A DNA stretch of 64,000 nucleotides from Charina bottae (taxonomy: Eukaryota > Chordata > Lepidosauria > Squamata > Charinaidae): the NCBI GenBank assembly GCA_023362775.1, contig JALMGJ010000005.1, positions 37,691,463-37,755,462 of the forward strand, in the 5' to 3' direction. Position numbers and translations under genes: made by a program. The notes under the pieces are model-generated. The model ran no database searches. It was not told the origin of the DNA and saw nothing but the letters and a program-made list of their open reading frames with translations. Shown piece after piece: positions 21,902 to 30,720 of the stretch; the first letter of the stretch is position 1, and every line of letters starts with the position of its first letter.

Positions 21902-22240
21902 TGTCAGAGATCACCCGATCTCTGCCAAAAAGGCAAGCAGACAAAGAGTTCATCAGGAGACTGGAAGATCGACTCGCGCTCATCCAACGATCGGGAATAC
22001 ACATCTGGCCGAGCGTTGCCTAGACAACCGACAGAGTGACCTCATGGGCACGCAGCAAAGGACACTGGGGGAGGGAAAGGTTTAAAGGTGCTTGTTGTTC
22101 CTGTTACCTGCATTCCAGTCTTTGTTCATGCTAGGGCTAACTCTGTATTCTATAATAAACTCTTCTGCTTCTAAGAACTCTGGTGCCTGGGAGTTACTTC
22201 AGCGCAGAGAGATTATAGCGATCAGAAGGAGCGCCTTACA
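21902..22240 (+). repeat. Chromovirus 5' LTR
   Basis: Starts TGTCAG, ends TTACA. The outermost bases form a perfect 8-bp stem (cagagatc / gatctctg around accc). It contains a TTTAAA promoter-like box (22081-22086) and AATAAA (22154-22159). No difference from the 3' copy was found in a base-by-base reading. Confidence 0.96.
22080..22123 (+). promoter_or_regulatory. LTR promoter box and presumed transcription start
   Basis: TTTAAA at 22081-22086 lies 31 bp upstream of A22112, the expected TATA-to-start distance. The 12 bases from 22112 (attccagtcttt) are exactly complementary to the primer-binding site just inside the element. The position of the RNA start is inferred from this agreement. Confidence 0.7.
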
Positions 22241-22241
22241 T

Positions 22242-22253
22242 AAAGACTGGAAT
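22242..22253 (+). other. Primer-binding site for self-primed reverse transcription
   Basis: aaagactggaat begins one base after the 5' LTR. It pairs perfectly with 22112-22123, the presumed RNA 5' end; G22124 could also wobble-pair with U22241, which would place the first copied base exactly at the LTR end. I do not recognise a host tRNA 3'-end complement directly at this place. Confidence 0.75.
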
Positions 22254-22374
22254 CAATACACCAACCGGTTTTCCCGGGAGCGAACCCGAAAATTTTCGTA
22301 AGCTCCACGGTAGAGACCGGCGTCCACGCACCTCGACCAACGAACCGAAGAAATAAAAAATTTTCGGAAGGAGG

Positions 22375-22860
22375 AACCAGCAGCTGAGCGGCGGCGAAAG
22401 AGCGGCTTTCCCTAAGCAGCTGAGCGGCGGCGGAAGAGCGGCTTTCCCCCAAGTAAGTGAGCGGCGGAGGAAGAGCAGCTTTCCCCAAACAGCTGAGCGG
22501 CGGCGGAAGAGCGGCTTTCCCCAAGCAGCTGAGCGGCGGAGGAAGAGCGGCTTTCCCCAAACAGCTGAGCGGCGGCAGAAGAGCGGTTTTCCCCAAGCAG
22601 CTGAGCGGCGGCGGAAGAGCGGCTTTCCCCCAAGTAAGTGAGCGGCGGAGGAAGAGCGGATTTCCCCAAACAGCTGAGCGGCGGCGGAAGAGCGGCTTTC
22701 CCCAAGCAGCTGAGAGGCGGCGGAAGAGCAGCTTTTCCCAAGCAGCTGAGCGGCGGCGGAAGAGCGGCAGCGCGCAAAACAGCTGTGAGGCGGCGATCCC
22801 TCAGCTGAGCGGCGGCAGCAGCGCAGTAGCAGGATCCGGCTTTCCCCCGAACAGCTGAGA
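22375..22860 (+). repeat. 36-bp tandem repeats in the chromovirus leader
   Basis: About eleven units of roughly 36 bp, consensus cagctgagcggcggcgg + aagagcggctttcccc + aag, some with a gcggaggaa or ccaagtaagtga variant. Degenerate continuations reach about 23030. Antisense frames across it are by-products. Confidence 0.9.
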
Positions 22861-23322
22861 GGCGGCGATTTCTCAGCTGAGCGTCGGCAGCAGCGGAAAA
22901 AAAAAAAAAAAAAAGCAGGATCCGGCTTCTTTAAACAGCGGAGAGGCGGCGATCCCTCAGCTGAGCGGCGGCAGCAGCGCAGAAGCAGTTCCCCAAGCAG
23001 CTGAGCGGCGGCGGAAGAGCGGCAGAGACGAGCAGCGGATACCACGCGGCGGCAGACGGCGGCGGAGACCACGTGGTGGCAAAGCGGGGCAGAGACCAGC
23101 TGAGCGGGCGAACAGCGGATACCAGGCGGCGGCAGACGGCAGCGGAGACCACGTGGCGGGAAAGCAGCGACCAGCGTTCCCAAGCAACAAGCGGCCAGCG
23201 GACAGCACACGGCGACAGACGGCGGCGGAGACCACGTGGCGGCAGAGCGCATCTACGCTGAGAGGCGAGTAAACCCCAACGATTCCAATAGTGCAGACAA
23301 CACCCCAATCCCGAAAGATCGA

Positions 23323-24726
23323 ATGGAGTCCCAGGATATCAAGTCAGGGGAGGCAGTCCGGGAAGAAGTAGAGATAGCTGAGGCATGTGAACCTGGACCC
23401 AGCTCAGCCTCCACGCAGGAAAAGGTACAGGGGGGGACCAAAAAGAAAATAAAGACTAAAAATATTGAAACACCTAACACCCCCCCGCATCCCAAACCCC
23501 ACGGAACTTTGAAAGCAGACTGGTCAGTGGGAGTGGGCGAAGGGATGGAGGGACACAAAGTGCAGAAAAACAAAAAGCGTGTAACCCAAACACAACGAAT
23601 TGGGGCAATTGAAGACAAAGTGTCTCGCATGGACTATAAGGTAGAGGAATTAAGTGAGAGGCTTAATGTGCTCATCTCACTCTTGGAGGGGAGGGAGAGG
23701 GCGATACCCAAAACAGGTTCACCCCCTCCCGAAGAGAATAGCAACTTAACAGATTATGAGGAAGAATCGGAGGAGGAAGACGAAGAAGAGTCAGATGCAT
23801 TCCCACCCACCCTGCAATGGAGGTCGCCGGGCCGTAGGACGGCACCGGTGGGGTTGCGAGAGCTGAAAATGAAATTCGATGGAGACCCCAAAACTTTAGC
23901 ATGCTTCATAACTCACGTAAAAGGGTTTATGGAAGAATTTGAAAGCGACTTTCACACAGAAGAAGCGAAGGTTAGATATGTGTCTTGTTTTTTGAAAGGG
24001 GAAGCGGCTAGCTGGCTCGTGAAATTGCACGATACCAAGGCAAGCGTACTGCGGGACTTCGATAAGTTCATGCGGGCCCTGCGGACCCGGTTTGAAGACA
24101 CACTAGCTAAAGTGTCGGCCAAAGTGCGCCTCCGAAACCTTGACCAGGGAAAAAGCACTGTGGCGGAATATGCTATGGAGTTCAAAAGAATCCTTAGCGA
24201 ACTACCGCAATGGCCGGAAGAATTTCAAATTGAATTCTTCCAGTACGGCCTGAGACAAGACTTGTTAGAACTCATGGTGGGGAGGGAAGAACCAAAAACA
24301 CTAGAAGGCTGGATTCAACTGGCGGGTCGTATCGAACAAAGCCAAACACAGCTGATGTCCATTAAAAGGTTCAAACAATTGAAGAAGAAACCTGAACCCA
24401 CCACACACCCCGCCCGGATGGAGTTCAAGCAAAAACAATGGGAAGAGGAAAGAAATCGAAGAGCAAAAGTTGGCGGTTGTTTTCGATGCGGACGGATAGG
24501 ACACCTCATCAGTAACTGCCCACAGAACGGGACGACGACCAGAGGGAAGTCACAATCAAAGAATCCCCCAGAGAAGAAAAGAGAAAAAGAGGCGGGGGAC
24601 AAGCGCAAAGGCACTGCGGCAGCCATGGCGAAATGGAGCCACCCCACATACGTGGACGAAGACAGTGACAGTGAAGAATCAGACTACGAACTTCAGATGG
24701 CGGGAAACGAAAAAGGTCTGCTTTAA
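23323..24726 (+). CDS. gag: Chromovirus Gag (467 aa)
   Basis: Structural protein that would assemble the retrotransposon particle around its RNA. The frame is open from at least 23236 (a GTG), but the first ATG is 23323 (MESQDIKSGE), my start. Order: an acidic, low-complexity N-terminus with a short helix; a capsid-like domain (about residues 170-360) with LKMKFDGDPKTLACFI, FLKGEAASWLV and YGLRQDLLELM, as in sushi-derived PEG10/RTL proteins; a basic linker; and one CCHC zinc knuckle, CFRCGRIGHLISNC, at about residues 386-399. It ends at TAA 24724-24726. Pol lies in the -1 frame and overlaps the end. No stop or frameshift interrupts it. Confidence 0.93.
   Translation: MESQDIKSGEAVREEVEIAEACEPGPSSASTQEKVQGGTKKKIKTKNIETPNTPPHPKPHGTLKADWSVGVGEGMEGHKVQKNKKRVTQTQRIGAIEDKVSRMDYKVEELSERLNVLISLLEGRERAIPKTGSPPPEENSNLTDYEEESEEEDEEESDAFPPTLQWRSPGRRTAPVGLRELKMKFDGDPKTLACFITHVKGFMEEFESDFHTEEAKVRYVSCFLKGEAASWLVKLHDTKASVLRDFDKFMRALRTRFEDTLAKVSAKVRLRNLDQGKSTVAEYAMEFKRILSELPQWPEEFQIEFFQYGLRQDLLELMVGREEPKTLEGWIQLAGRIEQSQTQLMSIKRFKQLKKKPEPTTHPARMEFKQKQWEEERNRRAKVGGCFRCGRIGHLISNCPQNGTTTRGKSQSKNPPEKKREKEAGDKRKGTAAAMAKWSHPTYVDEDSDSEESDYELQMAGNEKGLL
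24702..24708 (+). promoter_or_regulatory. -1 ribosomal frameshift heptamer G GGA AAC
   Basis: The heptamer is in register with the Gag codons (GCG GGA AAC) and lies 15 nt before the Gag stop. The -1 frame is open from 24675 through all of pol, so a slip here gives a Gag-Pol protein. GC-rich sequence at 24727-24746 begins 18 nt downstream and could form the stimulating structure. The mammalian sushi-derived gene PEG10 uses the same heptamer (established knowledge). Confidence 0.85.
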
Positions 24727-24788
24727 AGTGCGCCGCGGGGCAGGCCTTCACAAAAGGGCGCAACGAGAAGATTTGCCGCAACCCCACA

Positions 24789-27700
24789 ATGCACATCCAG
24801 GTACGCCTAAAAGCTGTGGGGGGGAGGAGGAAGTACTCTGGGTTGGCAATGCTTGACTCGGGCTGCTCAAGGAGTTTGATGCACCCGGATGTGGCTGACT
24901 CATTGGGACTGAGACTTTTTGAACTAAAAACGCCCATTACCTTCTGTCAGTTGGATGGTTCTGAGATGAAAGGGGGGCCAGTGGAGCAGTATACGGAGGA
25001 AGTACAAATGACTCTGGGAAACCACGTAGAAACTTTGAGGTTCATTGTGGCCCCCATTGCAACAAGACCCATAGTGTTAGGACTGAAATGGCTGAGAGCT
25101 AGAAATCCTAGGGTGGATTGGGTCTCCGGGGAAATTGATTTTGTGGACGGAACTTATGGAGGGACGCGCAAAGAAAGAGATGTAGATGACTGGGAAGTGG
25201 GGGCAGCTGGGATGGAATTTTGGAACGAGGATTGGGAACAAGGGGACGAAAGCAACCCACAGGCAATCCCAGAAAAATACCTCCCAGTGAGTGAAGTGTT
25301 TGGTAAGCAAGAATGCGACCAAGAGCCCCCCCATAGACAGTCAGATGCAACGGTAGACCTCATCCCTGGGGCACCGTTCCCGAAACCCAAGATGTATGCC
25401 ATGACTCAGAAAGAACTAGCGGAACTCCGTAAGTTCATTGATAAAAATTTGGCACGTGGCTTCATTGAACCAGCCAATTCCCCGTTAGCGGCCCCAGTGT
25501 TATTTAGAAAAAAGAAAGATGGGTCACTACGGTTGTGCACAGACTACCGGGGGCTCAATGCAATTTCAGTCACTAACCAGTACCCCCTACCCTTACTGAA
25601 AGACATGTTAGCCCAACTATCGAAAGGGAAGGTCTTCACGAAGTTGGATGTAAGGGAAGCATATTACCGGGTACGCATGAGGGAGGGGGATGAGTGGAAA
25701 ACCGCATTCAATTGCCCACTAGGATCATTTCAATACCGGGTGCTCCCGTTTGGGATTGCGGGCGGACCGGGAATCTTCATGAGATTCATAAACGAGGTAT
25801 TGTATGAATTTTTGTACAAAGGGGTAATTGTATATTTAGATGATATCTTAATTTTCTCGGAAAACCTAGAAGAGCATATGGAACTGGTCAAAAAGGTGCT
25901 AGAAAAGTTATTAGAAGCAAAATTGTTTGTCAAACTGGAAAAGTGTGAGTTTCACAAGGACAAACTAGACTTTCTGGGGTACCGCATCTCGAATGCGGGC
26001 ATTGAAATGGACCCTGAGAAAGTCAAGGCGGTTTTAGGGTGGCAACCCCCCCGAACGCGCAGGCAGCTCCAAGCATTTCTGGGATTTGCTGGGTTCTACA
26101 GGCAGTTTATCCCAGATTTCGCGCAGATTGCGCTACCCCTAACCGACTTGCTGAAAACAAAAGGCAAGGGGAAAAACGCAAAAGCCCCACCACCAAGCAC
26201 AAAATTAGTGTGGACCCAGGAATGCCAAGAAGCTTTTGATAAGCTAAAGGCATTGTTCACGGAGGAGCCCATCCTCAAGCATCCTGAGCCTGACAAACCG
26301 TTCGTAATTCACACGGACGCGTCACTCAATGCAGTTGGGGCCATTTTACTACAAGCAGATGACAGGGAGAAATTGAGACCATGTGCCTACATTTCTCGGA
26401 AATTTAACGAAACAGAAAAAAGATGGCATGTTTGGGAAAAAGAGGCATTCGCAGTAAAACACGCGTTAAGCACGTGGCGACACCTCTTGGAAGGGACAGC
26501 TGAGCCGTTTCAGGTGTGGACGGATCATAAAAATTTGGAAGCCCTCAAATCCCCGAGAAAATTGAACCCTAAGCATCTCAGATGGGCAGAGTTCCTGAGT
26601 AGGTTCAACTTCACGTTGAAATATTTCCCTGGGGGAAAAAACCTCCTGGCGGACGCGCTTTCGCGCCTGCCGCAGCATGAAGGCAAGATGGAGGAGATCT
26701 TTGAGTCTATAATCCCTCCCCAACCAGGGGAGGAGCAGACGCAACTGGTACCAGTGGTCAGGGGAGAGGGGAATTTGGCTGTCACCCGGAGCAGCGCGAA
26801 ACACAGGACGGACTGTGATTCATTCGCAGGAGACCTGCGAGCGGCAACAGTTACTGACACTTGGTGGGTGGAGCACAAACACACGCTAGAGGAGCGAGAT
26901 GGCATGGGTTGGAAAGACAAGAAAGCATACGTCCCCGAATCCTTAAGACAAAGGGTTTTGAGTATGCACCACGACCACAAAACGGCAGGCCACTTCGGCT
27001 TCCTAAAAACACTACATTTAGTCAGGGGAAAGTTTTGGTGGCCATCGTTGCGTGCGGACGTGAAAGCGTATGTGCGAACATGCCCCACATGCGCCACAGC
27101 AAAAAGGAAAATGGGCAAACCCACAGGAAAACTACAGGAGGTAGCTAGCCCAACACAGCCATGGAAGCAAATTGCCATGGACTTCATAGTGGACTTACCA
27201 GTGAGCAACAAATACACGGCCATCTGGGTAGTCACAGACCTCTTTTCCAAACAGGCACACTTCATTGCATGCAAAGGCATACCGAACGCCCAGAAGCTAG
27301 CGAGACTGTTCATCCAACACATCTACAGGGCCCACGGAACGCCGGAACGCATAATCAGCGATCGCGGCAGCACGTTCACATGCAAATTTTGGAGGGCATT
27401 TTTGAAGTTAATTGGATCAGAACAGGGGCTTAGTAGTGCGTTCCATCCGTGCACAGACGGAGCTAGTGAACGCCTTAACGCCACACTGGAACAGTACCTG
27501 AGATGTTACATAAACTACCAACAAACTGATTGGGCAGAACTCTTGCCGTTCGCAGAAGTCGCGTACAACAATGCGCTCCATCAAAGCACAGGGCTTTCAC
27601 CATTCAAAGCGGCTACAGGGCAGGATTTTGTAACAATACCTGAATTGGCAATGACCCAGAGCACTGACTTAGAGCAACCTCTGAGAGCAGATGAATGGGT

Positions 27701-28238
27701 CGAAAGAATCACTAGCAACTGGCCAATAATGGTAAAGACACTAGAAGAAGCTAAGGCTAATTACAAAAAACATGCAGACTGCAAACGGGAGAAAGAATGG
27801 GAATTGAGAGTTGGGGACAAGGTGTACTTATCCACCAAAAACTTACGGTCCACGCAACAGTCACGAAAACTAGCGGCCAAGTTCATAGGCCCATTTAAGA
27901 TCCTGGCAGTAATTAACCCAGTAACGGCCAAACTGGAACTGCCAAAGGCTCTGAGAAAGATACACCCCGTGTTTCACATTAGCCTGTTGAAACAATACCA
28001 TGCTTCACATCAGTGGCACCCAGAACCAGAAGCACCCACACCAATACTGGTGGAGGGAGAACCACATTTTGAGATAGACAGGATCTTGGACTCGAGATGG
28101 CACAGGGGGCAGCTGCAATACCTAGTCAAATGGACCCATCTCCCGATTGGCGACAGAGAGTGGGTCAACGCCAAACACACACGCGCCCCTAAATTGGTTA
28201 AGAAGTTCCATAAAGAGTTCCCAGACAAACCCCAGTGA
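24789..28238 (+). CDS. pol: Chromovirus Pol: protease, RT, RNase H, integrase, chromodomain (1,149 aa from first ATG)
   Basis: The first in-frame ATG is given, but the frame is open from 24675 and is probably entered by the frameshift at 24702. Domains (residues from this ATG): aspartic protease LDSG (22-25) with GLKWLRARNPRVDW later; reverse transcriptase with TDYRGLN, FTKLDVREAYY, LPFGIAGGPGIFMRFI and YLDD (349-352); RNase H with HTDAS (Asp 510) and TDHKNLEAL; integrase zinc finger H727...H-x(n)-C765-x2-C768; catalytic D798, D858 and E894 with exactly 35 residues between the last two; GPF-type module (KFIGPFKILAV); chromodomain about 1094-1145 (FEIDRILDSR, YLVKW, REW). RNase H-integrase order is Ty3/gypsy-like. 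The frame is unbroken. The chromodomain would read histone marks at the integration site (family knowledge). Confidence 0.95.
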   Translation: MHIQVRLKAVGGRRKYSGLAMLDSGCSRSLMHPDVADSLGLRLFELKTPITFCQLDGSEMKGGPVEQYTEEVQMTLGNHVETLRFIVAPIATRPIVLGLKWLRARNPRVDWVSGEIDFVDGTYGGTRKERDVDDWEVGAAGMEFWNEDWEQGDESNPQAIPEKYLPVSEVFGKQECDQEPPHRQSDATVDLIPGAPFPKPKMYAMTQKELAELRKFIDKNLARGFIEPANSPLAAPVLFRKKKDGSLRLCTDYRGLNAISVTNQYPLPLLKDMLAQLSKGKVFTKLDVREAYYRVRMREGDEWKTAFNCPLGSFQYRVLPFGIAGGPGIFMRFINEVLYEFLYKGVIVYLDDILIFSENLEEHMELVKKVLEKLLEAKLFVKLEKCEFHKDKLDFLGYRISNAGIEMDPEKVKAVLGWQPPRTRRQLQAFLGFAGFYRQFIPDFAQIALPLTDLLKTKGKGKNAKAPPPSTKLVWTQECQEAFDKLKALFTEEPILKHPEPDKPFVIHTDASLNAVGAILLQADDREKLRPCAYISRKFNETEKRWHVWEKEAFAVKHALSTWRHLLEGTAEPFQVWTDHKNLEALKSPRKLNPKHLRWAEFLSRFNFTLKYFPGGKNLLADALSRLPQHEGKMEEIFESIIPPQPGEEQTQLVPVVRGEGNLAVTRSSAKHRTDCDSFAGDLRAATVTDTWWVEHKHTLEERDGMGWKDKKAYVPESLRQRVLSMHHDHKTAGHFGFLKTLHLVRGKFWWPSLRADVKAYVRTCPTCATAKRKMGKPTGKLQEVASPTQPWKQIAMDFIVDLPVSNKYTAIWVVTDLFSKQAHFIACKGIPNAQKLARLFIQHIYRAHGTPERIISDRGSTFTCKFWRAFLKLIGSEQGLSSAFHPCTDGASERLNATLEQYLRCYINYQQTDWAELLPFAEVAYNNALHQSTGLSPFKAATGQDFVTIPELAMTQSTDLEQPLRADEWVERITSNWPIMVKTLEEAKANYKKHADCKREKEWELRVGDKVYLSTKNLRSTQQSRKLAAKFIGPFKILAVINPVTAKLELPKALRKIHPVFHISLLKQYHASHQWHPEPEAPTPILVEGEPHFEIDRILDSRWHRGQLQYLVKWTHLPIGDREWVNAKHTRAPKLVKKFHKEFPDKPQ

Positions 28239-28263
28239 ATGGAAATAGTCTGGTTTGTATATA

Positions 28264-28295
28264 GGGGGGGGGGGGTGAGTCTTGGGGCGGGAGCA
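28264..28295 (+). other. Polypurine tract region before the 3' LTR
   Basis: A run of 12 G followed by tgagtcttggggcgggagca directly abuts the LTR. A purine-rich segment here primes plus-strand DNA in LTR elements; which part serves is not clear. Confidence 0.6.
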
Positions 28296-28634
28296 TGTCA
28301 GAGATCACCCGATCTCTGCCAAAAAGGCAAGCAGACAAAGAGTTCATCAGGAGACTGGAAGATCGACTCGCGCTCATCCAACGATCGGGAATACACATCT
28401 GGCCGAGCGTTGCCTAGACAACCGACAGAGTGACCTCATGGGCACGCAGCAAAGGACACTGGGGGAGGGAAAGGTTTAAAGGTGCTTGTTGTTCCTGTTA
28501 CCTGCATTCCAGTCTTTGTTCATGCTAGGGCTAACTCTGTATTCTATAATAAACTCTTCTGCTTCTAAGAACTCTGGTGCCTGGGAGTTACTTCAGCGCA
28601 GAGAGATTATAGCGATCAGAAGGAGCGCCTTACA
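28296..28634 (+). repeat. Chromovirus 3' LTR
   Basis: 339 bp, apparently identical to 21902-22240. It is followed by the target duplication ccagg (28635-28639). It ends 291 bp from the PR72-specific exon of PPP2R3A. Confidence 0.96.
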
Positions 28635-28925
28635 CCAGGAGCATTTTTCCCCCCCAGCAAACAGAAGTCAATTTGTAATTATGTTCAGCTAACAATATTT
28701 ATTTATTTTAACATTTTCACCTTCAAGAAGAAAATACCTTTAGTATTCCTCTTATTTACCAATAGGATATTTATGTGCTAAGCTTGGAAGATCTATTTTT
28801 AAACCAATGGATATCTGGTGCAAATAACCTTCTGAAAATAGAAAAGCCTAAGCGAAGAAACAGTTCCAACCACTGATCTAAAACAGAGATAACAAATAGG
28901 GAAAAAAAGTAAAGCACATTCAAAC

Positions 28926-29057
28926 CTGGGCTTGCTGGAATGACTTCAACCTCTTCTTGAACCGGGATGGAAGAACAAAATCACAGCCTTTTGCAAGGAA
29001 AGCTAACTCTCCTCGTAAATCAGGGTCCCTTCGCAGAGATTTATCCTTGATCATCAT
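28926..29057 (-). CDS. PPP2R3A: PPP2R3A alternative first coding exon (PR72 isoform)
   Basis: 44 codons starting MMIKDKSLRRDPDLRGEL, then AFLAKGCDFVLPSRFKKRL and KSFQQAQ, the N-terminus of the short PR72 form. It ends in phase 0 at CAG|GTTTGA and can join 20869-21129. The donor is weak (GTTTGA rather than GTRAGT). ORF scans miss it because it is short. A second promoter for PR72 must lie to the right of 29057; I see no clear TATA box. A young LTR retrotransposon starts 291 bp downstream. Confidence 0.93.
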
Positions 29058-29984
29058 TTTTGTAACTTCCTCAGAAAATTGTTCTTCCCAGCAAAGATGT
29101 AAAGTCCTTTTGTGATATCACTTCAACTGTTTTCTTGATTTGTTTGTGTGAGAGGGGGTAGGGGTTCAAGAAGTTCTGAGTGAAACATACCTTGCGTTTT
29201 TATTGTCAGAAAGAATTGTCTATATCTCATCCCAAGGCCAGAGAACCCTCTTTTTTTGATATTCAAAGAATCCCTGAGCACAAAGATCTCTGGATGCCTC
29301 TTACCAATTCTTTATCAAGAAGCATAATCTACACCAGAATCCGTGTCCCTGCTGGCTACATCACAGTGAGACAAACTGTCCTTGTCTTGTAACAGAGCAG
29401 AGGTATTGTGGGAAGGGAGGCATGCACCACTACTAGTGGTGCTAAAGTTAGACTTATTGCAGAGGTAGCTAAATATATCACCTTCCAAGATACTTCTTAT
29501 TCTATGATGTTCCGTGGTGAGATTTGAGGTGCAAACTTAGCTACCAATCTCAACTGAAATCAAAACCATAATCCATAGCTCAGGCCTATAAAAATTATGT
29601 TGTGAGGTGCCACCATAAAAGCACAGATTTTTCTGATAAGAGTATAATGTAAAATACTGAAGTCTCTTTTGGTTTTCCTTTTTGATGTGAGAAAAAACAG
29701 TTTCCTTCTGTCCAAATGAAATATATTATTATATGGTAACTATCCTGCTATTAAATATTTTCCTTTCATGTTCAGAGATAAGGGCTGCAACACCTTAAAG
29801 CAGCCCTCTTTCCTAGGATCAGAGCTTTTAAAAAGTGTGCTTTCTCAATTAGATCAAGAATGGAGCTACCAAAACTGACACTTGAAATCCAGAGAATGTA
29901 TTTAACTTCATGCAGGAACGAAAAAGTCCTGATTATGCAAACTTAATCCTTAAATCCTTAATATCCTAAATATAAGTCAAAACT

Positions 29985-30720
29985 TGATTTAACAGACCTA
30001 TTGGAGGGGAGGTTAGACATATTTGGGCCTTTGGGGGGAAAGTATTAAAAACTGATTTTAGTTCTAATGAGAAACAGACACTTTGGAACAATTATCATTT
30101 AAAAATGGCAGAACCCCCTCCTTTTTTGGGAAAATTTGGATTGATAAAAATTTGGGATAATTACTCTGATAATTATTTAAACCAACCATTATGTAAACAT
30201 GGTTGGTTTGTCAAATAAATCTTTTTTGGGTTTACTAGACTGCAGTGGATGTTTTAAAAACAAGGGTGGACATCCTTTTGATGCTAGGGATATAACAGAT
30301 TTGAATGAACATTCGTGTATATAATGTGGACATGTTCACTGGTAATTCCTTACTGGTCAGATGTTGTTATTATTATGGTGAACCAGGTTCTTGGGAGAAT
30401 ATTAAATTTTAAAGATGTGAGCTGTTAAATAATATTTCTAAAATTTGGAATTTGTCTACAGATGGAAGAGCTTTTGATGTATTGTTCCTGGATTGTTATG
30501 GAAAAGGTATGTATTCCTGGAAGGATGTTTGTGTACCAGACTCTAAAGGCTGATTTAATGAATTTTGTCAAATCTTAGCCTTTGAAATCACTTTCTTTTG
30601 GCAGAGATACAAGATCATATAATATGAATACATATGGTTCAGGTTTAATTTGTTGTTTAAAAATGGAATTGTAATTATTATCATGTATATACTATTACAA
30701 TTCTGATACTGTAGAAAAGT
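29985..30720 (+). mobile_element. L1-like LINE 3' fragment
   Basis: AT-rich text without stops-free frames but with L1-style tail phrases (tggaattgtaattattatcat); part of it (about 30345-30535) recurs at 32395-32585. Low certainty. Confidence 0.4.

Larger units (their letters stand above)
21902..28634 (+). mobile_element. Complete sushi-type chromovirus (Ty3/gypsy LTR retrotransposon), 6,733 bp
   Basis: Two 339-bp LTRs (identical by eye, TG...CA ends) enclose a 1.1-kb leader, gag, and pol with a C-terminal chromodomain. The perfect 5-bp duplication ccagg lies at 21897-21901 and 28635-28639. Both ORFs are unbroken and joined by a GGGAAAC frameshift site. The putative RNA start is complementary to the primer site, so priming is probably by the RNA itself, as in Tf1/sushi elements. 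There is no env frame. It lies antisense in the PPP2R3A intron. Everything visible suggests a recent insertion that may still be autonomous; activity is an inference. Confidence 0.96.

Noticed and set aside
22236..23252. 338-codon minus-strand frame
   Set aside because: Antisense to the GC-rich 36-bp repeat leader of the chromovirus; composition artefact with no domain.
23236..23322. GTG as Gag start
   Set aside because: A eukaryotic element would use the first ATG (23323); the GTG lies in leader sequence continuous with the repeats.
24722..24728. TTTAAAG as the frameshift heptamer
   Set aside because: Its register matches the pol frame, not the gag frame, so it cannot serve a gag-to-pol slip; GGGAAAC at 24702 fits.
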